Below, piece after piece: positions 4,775 to 11,252 of a DNA stretch of 13,556 nt. The DNA lies in contig JAFXPL010000070.1 of NCBI GenBank assembly GCA_017527945.1, forward strand, positions 1-13,556. The letters run 5' to 3'. This DNA comes from Bacteroidales bacterium (GTDB lineage: Bacteria; Bacteroidota; Bacteroidia; Bacteroidales; WCHB1-69). The position numbers were made by a program, and so were the translations under genes. The notes beneath the pieces are model-generated. The model did not search any database. It was not told where the DNA came from and worked only from the letters and a program-made list of their open reading frames with translations. Position 1 is the stretch's first letter. Each line of letters begins with the position of its first letter.

Positions 4775-7138
4775 ATGCGAATCATCCAAAAATCCAAAAC
4801 CGAGATGGTCTCCGCCATCCTCAACATCGTCGGGCTGGCAGCCGCCTTCGCCGCCCTCTACATCATCCTCGTGCAGGTGCGCCACGACCTCACGTACAAC
4901 AAGGCACTCAAAGACAGCGACCGGATCTATGTTCTTACGACACAAGAGTCCAGATCCAGTGGTTATTCGTCTTATATGTGTCGCCCCATAGGCGAATATG
5001 TTGTCAATGCGTCTCCTGACATTGAAGCCGGTGGCTGTGGTCGCGTTGCGGGTTATCCTACCATGATTTACGTGGGCGATGACCAATCGCCGGTGAAAAT
5101 TTCAATATCCTCATTGAACAAAGGTGCTCGCGAGGTGTTCGGCATCGAATTGGTGGCTGGTAATTGGGATGATTTGACGGGCGTAAATTGCGCTATCTCG
5201 GAATCTGCGGCCAAGCGTCTCGGTATCCAGGTGGGCGATGTCGTGAAATATTATGGCGGGGCATGGCAAGAAACAACCATTGTGGCCATTTATAAGGACA
5301 TGCCAAAGCACAGCGACCTTTCGTCTTTCGAAATGTTTACCGATTTTCCGGATGTTTTACTGGATGAATGGAAGGAGTTCTCGTTCAACTATTTCGTGAA
5401 ATTACGCGAAGGTGCCGACCCCGAAGCGATTACCGAAGCGGCAAAGCCTGTATGCAAGCGGTTTTTCAGCGAGATGAAAGGCGGCAATGAGGTTACGGAC
5501 GACGATGTCAAGTTCGGGATTCGCCCCGTGCTGCTGACCGAGATGTATTTCGCTGACCCTAACAAAAACTTCACAGTAGGCAAGATGGGTAATCGAACAA
5601 CAACCATCACTATGCTGGTCATCGCCATTTTCGTGGTGCTCATTGCTTTCATCAATTACATCAACTTTTTTTTCGCTATGGTGCCACTGCGGTTACGTGG
5701 TTTCAATACGCGCAAAATTTTGGGCAGCAGCCGTTTCCAGTTGGTGGTGTCGTCGGTGGGCGAGTCGCTGCTGATGGTTGCTGTCGCTTTAGGCTTGGCA
5801 TTGACGGTAGTTATATTTTTCAAACAATCCACTTTGGCTTCGCTCATTGAAACTTCGCTGGACCTTGGCCAAAATTATGGCATTGTCGCGTTAACCATTG
5901 GTTTGGCGTTGTTCATCTCGGTAGTCGCCAGTCTCTATCCGGCGTTGTTCGTCACTTCGTTCAATCCCGCTGTTGCATTAAAAGGCACCTTCGGCACCAC
6001 GCAGAAGGGCAAGGCCTTCCGTATTGCCTTGATTGGCTTGCAGTTTACGGTATCCATTGTGTTGATTATCTGTGTGATATTTGTCCACAAGCAACGAAAT
6101 TTTATGATGAATCACGAAATGGGATTCAATAAGGAATGTCTGTTGCAGTCGCAAGTGTCGGGGTATCTCGCCACTAACCGCGAAGCCGTTGAGAGCAAGT
6201 TGAAAGCTGATGCCGCCGTCAAAGATATTGCCTGGGGGTCAGGGCCTTTCGTAAGTGATGCTCGTATGAGTTGGGGACGCACACTTCGTGGTGAAGATGT
6301 CAGCTATCAGGTTTATCCCGTCTCGTGGAACTTTCTTCAGTTTATGGGCATCGATATTGTGGAAGGACGTGATTTCAAAGAAGCCGACGAACAGGGTCAT
6401 GGTATATATATCTTCAACGAAACGGCACGGGACAAATACAATATCACTCTTGAGGATCAGATTGGCGGCCATGATGACCAAATCGTTGAGATTGCCGGTT
6501 TCTGTAAAGATTTCAACTTTGCCTCGTTGCGTCAAAGTATAGAGCCTTTTGCGTTTTATGTATATGGAAAGGAACCATGGAAAAGCTGCGACAGAATATT
6601 CATACGCACTGCGGCAGGCATAGATGTCCCCGCGTTGATGGATCGAATTGTCAAGATTCTTAATGATCTTGATCCCAATTTAGGCAAGGGAATGTCATAC
6701 GAGGTGAAACCATTTGAGCAAGCCATTGAGAACCAATACAAAAAAGAAACCAACCTCTCGACTTTGGTCACGTTGTTCACCATTTTGGCCATCGTCATCT
6801 CGCTGATGGGCGTGTTTGGGTTGGTGATGTTCGAGACGGAACACCGCCGCAAGGAGATTGGCATCCGTCGTGTGCACGGGGCCACGGTAAAGCTGATCTT
6901 GGCGATGTTCAACTCCCGTTTCGTGAAGATCGCGCTGGTCTGCTTCGTCATCGCCGTGCCCCTGAGTGTCGTCATCATGCAGCGCTACTTGGAAGGTTTC
7001 GCCTACCGTATCCGGCTGTTCGGGTGGGTGTTCGCGGTTGCATTGTTGGCTGTTTTGGCTGTCACAGTCGCGGTGGTGACGCTTCGGAGTCTGCGTGCGG
7101 CAACGATGAATCCTGTGAAGTCGCTGAGGACGGAGTAG
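4775..7138 (+). CDS. FtsX/MacB-type ABC transporter permease (permease 2)
   Basis: I chose the ATG at 4775 (787 residues, MRIIQKSKTEMVSAILNIVG). An in-frame TTG at 4730 would add 15 residues that do not resemble the family and lies inside promoter-like sequence. The architecture repeats that of permease 1: a membrane helix at about 11-34, a MacB_PCD-like periplasmic domain, a first FtsX core at about 276-405 (IAFINYINFFFAMVPLRLRG), a helix at about 418-440, a second periplasmic domain, and a last FtsX core at about 665-775 (LMGVFGLVMFETEHRRKEIG). The C-terminus FAYRIRLFGWVFAV matches the FAYRIEHYGWVFAV of permease 1, so the two are paralogues. It is likely an inner-membrane subunit of the same type of export system, with ATPase encoded elsewhere. 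Regulation may involve the dyad array and sigma-54-like site upstream. It is followed after about 90 bp by kamA with its own promoter. Confidence 0.9.
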   Translation: MRIIQKSKTEMVSAILNIVGLAAAFAALYIILVQVRHDLTYNKALKDSDRIYVLTTQESRSSGYSSYMCRPIGEYVVNASPDIEAGGCGRVAGYPTMIYVGDDQSPVKISISSLNKGAREVFGIELVAGNWDDLTGVNCAISESAAKRLGIQVGDVVKYYGGAWQETTIVAIYKDMPKHSDLSSFEMFTDFPDVLLDEWKEFSFNYFVKLREGADPEAITEAAKPVCKRFFSEMKGGNEVTDDDVKFGIRPVLLTEMYFADPNKNFTVGKMGNRTTTITMLVIAIFVVLIAFINYINFFFAMVPLRLRGFNTRKILGSSRFQLVVSSVGESLLMVAVALGLALTVVIFFKQSTLASLIETSLDLGQNYGIVALTIGLALFISVVASLYPALFVTSFNPAVALKGTFGTTQKGKAFRIALIGLQFTVSIVLIICVIFVHKQRNFMMNHEMGFNKECLLQSQVSGYLATNREAVESKLKADAAVKDIAWGSGPFVSDARMSWGRTLRGEDVSYQVYPVSWNFLQFMGIDIVEGRDFKEADEQGHGIYIFNETARDKYNITLEDQIGGHDDQIVEIAGFCKDFNFASLRQSIEPFAFYVYGKEPWKSCDRIFIRTAAGIDVPALMDRIVKILNDLDPNLGKGMSYEVKPFEQAIENQYKKETNLSTLVTLFTILAIVISLMGVFGLVMFETEHRRKEIGIRRVHGATVKLILAMFNSRFVKIALVCFVIAVPLSVVIMQRYLEGFAYRIRLFGWVFAVALLAVLAVTVAVVTLRSLRAATMNPVKSLRTE

Positions 7139-7181
7139 AGACCAACCTAACTTTTTCCGCCCGAGGGTATCGTTTTTTTTG

Positions 7182-7189
7182 TACTTTTG
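7182..7189 (+). promoter_or_regulatory. -7 promoter box of kamA
   Basis: TACTTTTG followed by CACCCC matches the Bacteroidetes TAnnTTTG box. The kamA ATG at 7229 lies 39 bases downstream. The -33 region lacks a clear TTG. An in-frame TTG at 7187 inside this box is not a plausible translation start. Confidence 0.6.
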
Positions 7190-7228
7190 CACCCCAAATT
7201 ATTCCAGATTAAATCAATAAGAATCAAT

Positions 7229-8467
7229 ATGGCAAGCAGAAGAAAAGAACTTTTCCCCAACGTTACCGATGCAGAATGGAACGATTGGAGATGGCAAGTC
7301 CGCAATAGAGTGGAAACTCTTGACGAACTGAAAAAATACATTGAGCTCACCCCTGAAGAGGAAGAAGGTGTGAAGAAGTCGCTGCAGACGCTCCGTATGG
7401 CCATCACGCCGTACTACCTGAGCCTCATCGACCCGAACAACCCGCACTGCCCGATCCGCCGCCAGGCTATCCCGACCGGCGCGGAGGTGCACCAGTCGCC
7501 GGCCGACCTGCTCGACCCGCTGCACGAGGACGAGGACTCCCCGGTGCCCGGCCTCACCCACCGCTATCCCGACAGAGTGCTGTTCCTCATCACCGACATG
7601 TGCTCCATGTACTGCCGTCACTGCACCCGCAGACGTTTCGCCGGCCAGCATGACTGCGAATCCACGCAGGACCGCATCCAGGCCGCCATCGACTACATCG
7701 CCCGCACCCCGCAAGTGCGCGACGTGCTGCTCTCCGGCGGCGACGCTTTGATGGTGGGCGACAAGATGCTCGAATCCATCATCCAACGCCTGCGCTCCAT
7801 CCCGCATGTGGAGATTATCCGCCTCGGCAGCCGCACCCCCGTGGTCTGCCCGCAGCGTATCACTGACGACCTCGTCAACATGCTCAAGAAATATCATCCG
7901 ATCTGGCTCAACACCCACTTCAACCACCCCAACGAGGTGACCGAAGAGTCCATGGCCGCTTGCGCCCGTCTTGCTGACGCCGGCATCCCGCTCGGCAACC
8001 AGACCGTGCTGTTGCGCGGCGTGAACGACGACACCGAGATCATGAAGCAGCTTGTGCACGACCTCGTGCGTATGCGCGTGCGCCCGTACTACATCTACCA
8101 ATGCGACCTCTCCATGGGTCTGGAGCATTTCCGCACGCCCGTCTCCAAGGGCATCGAAATTATTGAGAACCTGCGCGGACACACCTCCGGCTACTGCGTC
8201 CCGACCTTCGTGGTGGATGCACCCGGCGGCGGCGGCAAGATCCCTGTGATGCCCCAGTACGTCATTTCCCAGAGCCCGCACAAGGTGATCCTCCGCAACT
8301 ACGAGGGTGTCATCACCACCTACACTGAGCCCGAGGATTATCAGGAGAACACCTGCAGCCCGCTGCCCGACAAGAAGCACGTCGAAGGCGTGGCCTCCCT
8401 CCTCCACGGCGAGCAGATGGCCTTGGAGCCCAACGAATTGGCGAGAAAGAAACGCCACAGAAAATAG
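7229..8467 (+). CDS. kamA: L-lysine 2,3-aminomutase
   Basis: This radical-SAM, PLP-dependent enzyme interconverts L-lysine and L-beta-lysine. The first step of clostridial-type lysine fermentation uses this reaction; beta-lysine can also feed osmolyte synthesis. Starting at the ATG at 7229 gives 412 residues, similar to the Clostridium subterminale enzyme (about 416). The 4Fe-4S/SAM motif CSMYCRHC supplies Cys125, Cys129 and Cys132, followed by Arg134. The lysine-binding Asp293 lies in YQCDLSMG and Asp330 in VVDAPGGGGK, where Lys337 is the PLP Schiff-base lysine. These numbers coincide with those I recall for the clostridial protein, supporting both the start and true lysine 2,3-aminomutase activity rather than an EpmB-like protein. 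Codons are strongly C/G-ending, unlike the AT-rich downstream module, suggesting good expression. No kamDE, kdd, kce or kal genes are adjacent, so the pathway context is not shown here. Confidence 0.96.
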   Translation: MASRRKELFPNVTDAEWNDWRWQVRNRVETLDELKKYIELTPEEEEGVKKSLQTLRMAITPYYLSLIDPNNPHCPIRRQAIPTGAEVHQSPADLLDPLHEDEDSPVPGLTHRYPDRVLFLITDMCSMYCRHCTRRRFAGQHDCESTQDRIQAAIDYIARTPQVRDVLLSGGDALMVGDKMLESIIQRLRSIPHVEIIRLGSRTPVVCPQRITDDLVNMLKKYHPIWLNTHFNHPNEVTEESMAACARLADAGIPLGNQTVLLRGVNDDTEIMKQLVHDLVRMRVRPYYIYQCDLSMGLEHFRTPVSKGIEIIENLRGHTSGYCVPTFVVDAPGGGGKIPVMPQYVISQSPHKVILRNYEGVITTYTEPEDYQENTCSPLPDKKHVEGVASLLHGEQMALEPNELARKKRHRK

Positions 8468-8470
8468 TTG

Positions 8471-8498
8471 GCAGTTAGTAGTTAGCAGTTAGTAGTTA
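8471..8498. repeat. Tandem 14-bp repeat (four 7-bp units)
   Basis: GCAGTTAGTAGTTA occurs twice in immediate succession (8471-8484 and 8485-8498). Each copy is itself two near-identical units, GCAGTTA and GTAGTTA. It lies between the kamA stop and its terminator stem; no function is evident. Confidence 0.8.
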
Positions 8499-8533
8499 CA
8501 GGGTGCGGTGAAATGAAATCGCACCCTGTTTTT
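8498..8533 (+). terminator. Rho-independent terminator of kamA
   Basis: ACAGGGTGCG (8498-8507) pairs perfectly with CGCACCCTGT (8520-8529) around a 12-base loop, followed by a T-run to 8533. It begins 31 bases after the kamA stop codon and should end the kamA transcript. Confidence 0.92.
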
Positions 8534-8579
8534 GTGTTATTCCATCGCGTGGCTCAGCTCCTCCTATGAATTATCAACA

Positions 8580-8993
8580 TCAATTGAGCATCAACCCGTA
8601 CGGTCGATAATAGGGAAACTTTCTGTCATGACTTATCAACGTACACTTATCAGCTATACTTTGCGCGATGATGATGCGATCAATCATATCAGAATGTCTG
8701 TCATTGCCAATGGTCAGAATCGGAATTTCATCTAAGACCTCGAATACCTTGTCTGTGATTGGCTCGAGACTAACATTCAAAGTTTCTATTGAATTAAGAA
8801 TATCCCTTGCGCTTCCATTAATCTGAATTTTACCAAGTTGCTTAAGATGAAGTAGTTCCAAAAGGACAAATTCTGAAGTGACATATTGATTACCACTAGG
8901 ATATTCAATATCATACCTCAATTCTTCGTCTAATTTTGGACTATTGCTCAGGAGCCAGCCAACAATGTGTGTGTCAAGAAAATATCGAGACAT
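8580..8993 (-). CDS. PIN-domain protein, VapC-like toxin ribonuclease
   Basis: This 137-residue protein has the small single-domain size of VapC-type toxins. It starts MSRYFLDTHIVGWLL with the first acidic residue Asp7, then SEFVLLELLHL with Glu46, then HSDMIDRIIIAQSI with Asp102 and Asp105, and ISHDRKF with Asp123. These form the usual PIN Mg-binding cluster and the D-x-x-D-R-h-h-h-A-Q pattern, so the active site seems intact. VapC enzymes typically cleave tRNA or rRNA when freed from their antitoxin. The start ATG at 8993 is one base after the stop of a 37-residue ORF, which occupies the position of the antitoxin. The pair is AT-rich compared with kamA, consistent with acquisition. It could also be a PIN nuclease that is not a toxin. 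Confidence 0.87.
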   Translation of the reverse strand: MSRYFLDTHIVGWLLSNSPKLDEELRYDIEYPSGNQYVTSEFVLLELLHLKQLGKIQINGSARDILNSIETLNVSLEPITDKVFEVLDEIPILTIGNDRHSDMIDRIIIAQSIADKCTLISHDRKFPYYRPYGLMLN

Positions 8994-8994
8994 A

Positions 8995-9108
8995 TTAGTT
9001 GAGGTTGTATGGGTCTTCAGTCAACTCAACGATTTTGATGTATTTGAATTTTTTTCTAAGCCTTTTTGCCTTCTTTGCGTTATCCTTCGAATTTCTTTTT
9101 GGTGCCAT
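8995..9108 (-). CDS. 37-residue basic ORF coupled to the PIN gene, candidate micro-antitoxin
   Basis: The ATG at 9108-9106 opens a 37-codon frame ending with TAA at 8997-8995, one base before the PIN ATG, so the two are almost certainly cotranscribed and may be translationally coupled. The N-terminal half is very basic (KRNSKDNAKKAKRLRKKFKY), and the C-terminal half is hydrophobic-acidic (IKIVELTEDPYNLN). This resembles a DNA- or RNA-binding tail followed by a short toxin-binding segment, but no known antitoxin fold is recognisable, and usual VapB or DUF2281 antitoxins are nearly twice as long. It may be a shortened antitoxin, a genuine minimal antitoxin, or a leader peptide. A TATTTTTG box lies about 44 bases upstream. 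It is not covered by standard ORF-length cutoffs. Confidence 0.6.
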   Translation of the reverse strand: MAPKRNSKDNAKKAKRLRKKFKYIKIVELTEDPYNLN

Positions 9109-9151
9109 AACGGGTAGGTTCTTCTATTGTTTTATTATTCTATTTCGGCTG

Positions 9152-9159
9152 CAAAAATA
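9152..9159 (-). promoter_or_regulatory. -7 promoter box of the 37-residue ORF/PIN operon
   Basis: The minus strand reads TATTTTTG followed by CAGCCGAAA, matching TAnnTTTG. The promoter and leader (9159-9126) share 17 identical starting bases and a later ATAATAAAACA with the ATPase gene promoter (4444-4411). Confidence 0.6.
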
Positions 9160-9265
9160 CATTTTATTCTTTAATATCAGCACAGTTGTTTTCAAAATAT
9201 TTTTCATTTCGCTTCTTAACTATTAATTGTTAAATTCAAGAATCGCAAGTCTCGAGGAAAAATTG

Positions 9266-9273
9266 TATTTTCG
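9266..9273 (+). promoter_or_regulatory. Probable -7 box of the secreted protein gene
   Basis: TATTTTCG differs from TAnnTTTG at one position and is followed by CGGTC, 36 bases before the ATG at 9310. No clear TTG is visible at -33. It would drive transcription divergently from the PIN operon. Confidence 0.4.
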
Positions 9274-9309
9274 CGGTCAAAATAAAGCCGATATAAAACG
9301 AAAAACGCT

Positions 9310-10350
9310 ATGATTATGCGCAAAACCACCTTGATTCTCGTGTTGTTGGCCGCAGTGACGTGCGGCAGGGCACAGGATTTCCTCACGCCGGAGTCGTATG
9401 GGATATACAGCAGCAATAGACACGGCAACGAAACATTATTTCGGCTATTGTTCCAAAAACCTAAAAGCAATAATGCCGTATGGGAAATGGAATATAAGAC
9501 CTTCTTTCTCTGCGCACCTTCTTTTTCAGCGGAATACGCGCTGGAAATCGGAGACGGCGAATTGACCTTCACCAAAGCGGACCAAAACATTTATATGGCA
9601 CTGAGCAGACATCTAAAGGAGCGCCAACCCGACCCGTTGAAGGTGGTTTCCGTGGATATCAAGAAAATGTCTGTTTCTGAAGAGGTTTGCAAAAGATTGT
9701 CCGCGCTTTTCAATCTCGCCACGATGACAGCCACGCATATTGAGAGTAAACATTCTGGTTTCGACGGCACCTCCTACTATTTCAACCACATGAGGAAATT
9801 GGCATCCGTATGGGTACCGGAATCTGGACGCACCGCCCGATTGGTGCAGATGGCCGATCGTCTTTGTTACGCCGTGGAGCACAAAGACACGACCGTGCTG
9901 AACCAACAGATGAAGGAGTGTGGCGCCTTGATCCAAGAGTTCAAAGAGGAGTGGCCCTCACGTTTTTTCAAACCGATTCAAGGTGTGACACGACACTCGA
10001 ACGGCTTATATTGTGAATTGTACTGCACCGATTGCATACGCCTTAAGGTTCCCTACGGCAACACGTCAAACAATGACACTTGTGACGTGGTTGCCGCCAT
10101 ATATTCGGACAGCCTCTCGGCTTGGTCGCGCGAGCTTTTCCTGATGTACGATCTACCAGAATTTCCGACCGTGGTCATCGATAACACCCGTGACACCGCC
10201 TTCTGCGAAGCAAAGATATACGAAAATCACACGGTTCGGAAAATCACGCTATCCGACCGGTTCTGGCGCCGCGACGTCATCCTCTCCGCCGCGATGCTGC
10301 CGCCAGGAAGATATTATTTCGAGGAAGGGCAATGGAAAAAAGAAGAATAG
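9310..10350 (+). CDS. Secreted protein of unknown function
   Basis: The 346-residue product begins with a signal peptide: MIMRK, a hydrophobic stretch (TTLILVLLAAVTC), then GRA before QDF. Cleavage after Ala21 is likely; Cys18 is preceded by AVT, a poor lipobox, so a lipoprotein is less likely. A second in-frame ATG two codons later (9316) is an equally possible start. The mature part is soluble, mixed in charge, with a cysteine-rich stretch at about residue 236 (LYCELYCTDC) and late beta-like segments. No family was recognised. It has its own weak promoter box and is followed 24 bases later by a hairpin that may act as terminator, so it seems to be a single-gene unit. It presumably acts in the periplasm or outside the cell. 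Confidence 0.75.
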   Translation: MIMRKTTLILVLLAAVTCGRAQDFLTPESYGIYSSNRHGNETLFRLLFQKPKSNNAVWEMEYKTFFLCAPSFSAEYALEIGDGELTFTKADQNIYMALSRHLKERQPDPLKVVSVDIKKMSVSEEVCKRLSALFNLATMTATHIESKHSGFDGTSYYFNHMRKLASVWVPESGRTARLVQMADRLCYAVEHKDTTVLNQQMKECGALIQEFKEEWPSRFFKPIQGVTRHSNGLYCELYCTDCIRLKVPYGNTSNNDTCDVVAAIYSDSLSAWSRELFLMYDLPEFPTVVIDNTRDTAFCEAKIYENHTVRKITLSDRFWRRDVILSAAMLPPGRYYFEEGQWKKEE

Positions 10351-10373
10351 CCTTAAGAAAAAATGGATTATTT

Positions 10374-10399
10374 TGTCAACCCGTTTGTTGACATTTTTT
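10374..10399 (+). promoter_or_regulatory. Inverted repeat TGTCAAC-N6-GTTGACA: operator and/or terminator
   Basis: TGTCAAC (10374-10380) and GTTGACA (10387-10393) are perfect reverse complements separated by six bases and followed by a run of T. As RNA this is a 7-bp hairpin with a U-tract 24 bases past the secreted-protein stop, so it could end that transcript. As DNA it sits immediately upstream of the -7 box (10401-10408) of the HTH gene, where an autoregulatory repressor would bind. The two roles are compatible. Confidence 0.6.
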
Positions 10400-10400
10400 G

Positions 10401-10408
10401 TATTTTTG
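10401..10408 (+). promoter_or_regulatory. -7 promoter box of the HTH gene
   Basis: TATTTTTG followed by CACG matches TAnnTTTG. Transcription should start near 10414, which excludes the in-frame TTG at 10398 as a start codon. Confidence 0.6.
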
Positions 10409-10424
10409 CACGTTCGTTATTATA

Positions 10425-10991
10425 GTGACTGTTTTGAAACAAAGTGCAGGGCAATATATCAGCAAATTGATGGTCAGAGACCATTACAACCAGTCGGCGT
10501 TGGCAAGGGAATTGGGTATCTCACGTCAGATGCTGAGCTATATTGTGCTTGACCAAAGAGAAATAACGCTTCCATTGTCCCTGAAAATCGAATCTCTGTT
10601 TGCTCTTCCCGAAGGCAAAATCCTGAAAATCCAGAACGAATACAAAATCCGGCAATACAAGGAGAGTCTCAGACGAGAGTTGTTCGAGAGACTGGAGCAG
10701 GCACACGCTTTCTGGTCTTACGACAATGTCACGGCAAACAATCTGCCTGATGAATTGCTGATCGAAAAAGTGTTTGTGCATCTCGACATGGATGATATCG
10801 CAAAATTATTCGAACTTTTCCCTAAAAAATACATCCAAAAAGTATGGCGTGAGAATATGGCCGTCCAAGGGGAGTACCTTTTCGACCTGAATGTGATGAT
10901 CGCGCTCGTCTTCTTCCACATCAAAAAACCTGAAGCGTTCCTCCACCGCCAGGAAATGTCACATCTGAAAAAAATAACTCACTATGCGTAA
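10425..10991 (+). CDS. HTH (XRE/HigA-like) regulator or antitoxin with C-terminal DUF6922-like region
   Basis: With the GTG at 10425 the protein has 188 residues. Residues about 22-58 form a helix-turn-helix (NQSALARELGISRQMLSYIV, then LSLKIESLFALP), resembling XRE/HigA-type DNA-binding proteins. The C-terminal half (about 93-175) contains FWSYDNVTANNLPDELLIEK and DDIAKLFELFPKKYIQKVW; this recalls the DUF6922 pattern, in which FW..D is followed by an (I)E+V and an LF..(Y/F)... stretch, but that is from memory. Such fusions are often the antitoxin or regulator half of a two-gene module. The start is uncertain: TTG at 10434 and ATG at 10470 are alternatives, though the ATG would trim the segment before the HTH. 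A dyad over the promoter suggests autoregulation. The stop overlaps a downstream ATG whose frame is broken. Confidence 0.68.
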   Translation: MTVLKQSAGQYISKLMVRDHYNQSALARELGISRQMLSYIVLDQREITLPLSLKIESLFALPEGKILKIQNEYKIRQYKESLRRELFERLEQAHAFWSYDNVTANNLPDELLIEKVFVHLDMDDIAKLFELFPKKYIQKVWRENMAVQGEYLFDLNVMIALVFFHIKKPEAFLHRQEMSHLKKITHYA

Positions 10992-11139
10992 AGGATTAAC
11001 CCACGTACCGACAGCAATGGATTGACCAGGTTTTCCATTTTTCAATGCCAAGAAACGGCCTGCCAGCTGGAACATTCGCGCGATGAAACGGCAGCTGGAC
11101 AACATCGGGAACGGGAATTTTTCCGTGAGATCCTTGTAA
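10984..11139 (+). pseudogene. Truncated partner ORF after the HTH gene
   Basis: An ATG at 10984 overlaps the HTH stop by eight bases, a common sign of a coupled second gene. It encodes MRKGLTHVPTAMD and then hits TGA at 11023. The same frame continues after the stop with PGFPFFNAKKRPASWNIRAM and further residues to TAA at 11137-11139, where the palindromic repeats begin. It may be the remnant of a toxin or partner gene. I do not recognise the sequence, so this is tentative. Confidence 0.3.
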
Positions 11140-11252
11140 TCCGCGGAAGTCATTTTATTCCACGAATCGCGCGAATCACGCGGAAAACATTCCGTGAGAT
11201 ACGAACGATCCGAGGACCGTTACTCCACGCAAATACATGCGATACGTGGAAT
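11119..11252. repeat. Two tandem degenerate long palindromes (TTCCGTGAGAT repeats)
   Basis: Left arm 11119-11148 and right arm 11158-11187 are imperfect reverse complements (21 of 30 positions). A second, more degraded copy runs from about 11189 to 11252, starting again with TTCCGTGAGAT (11121-11131 and 11190-11200) and ending in ACGTGGAAT. From memory, palindromes built on TTCGTGTAATTCGTGGAA are dispersed intergenic repeats in Bacteroidetes. They fill the space between the HTH module and the convergent gene, ending just at its stop codon. Confidence 0.6.

Noticed and set aside
4454..5086. Minus-strand frame of 210 codons crossing the permease 2 upstream region
   Set aside because: It spans the permease tail remnant, the dyad array and the N-terminus of permease 2, with no recognisable domain, so it is a chance frame.
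7214..8458. Long open frame (414 codons) on the minus strand opposite kamA
   Set aside because: It is the antisense shadow of a GC-rich, C-ending gene. The sense strand has full catalytic motifs, and the antisense product is low-complexity His/Val/Gly-rich with no family resemblance.
8580..9108. Abortive-infection or full defence island around the PIN gene
   Set aside because: Only a small PIN pair is present; the adjacent genes are kamA and an unknown secreted protein, with no restriction, CRISPR, CBASS or retron components visible.
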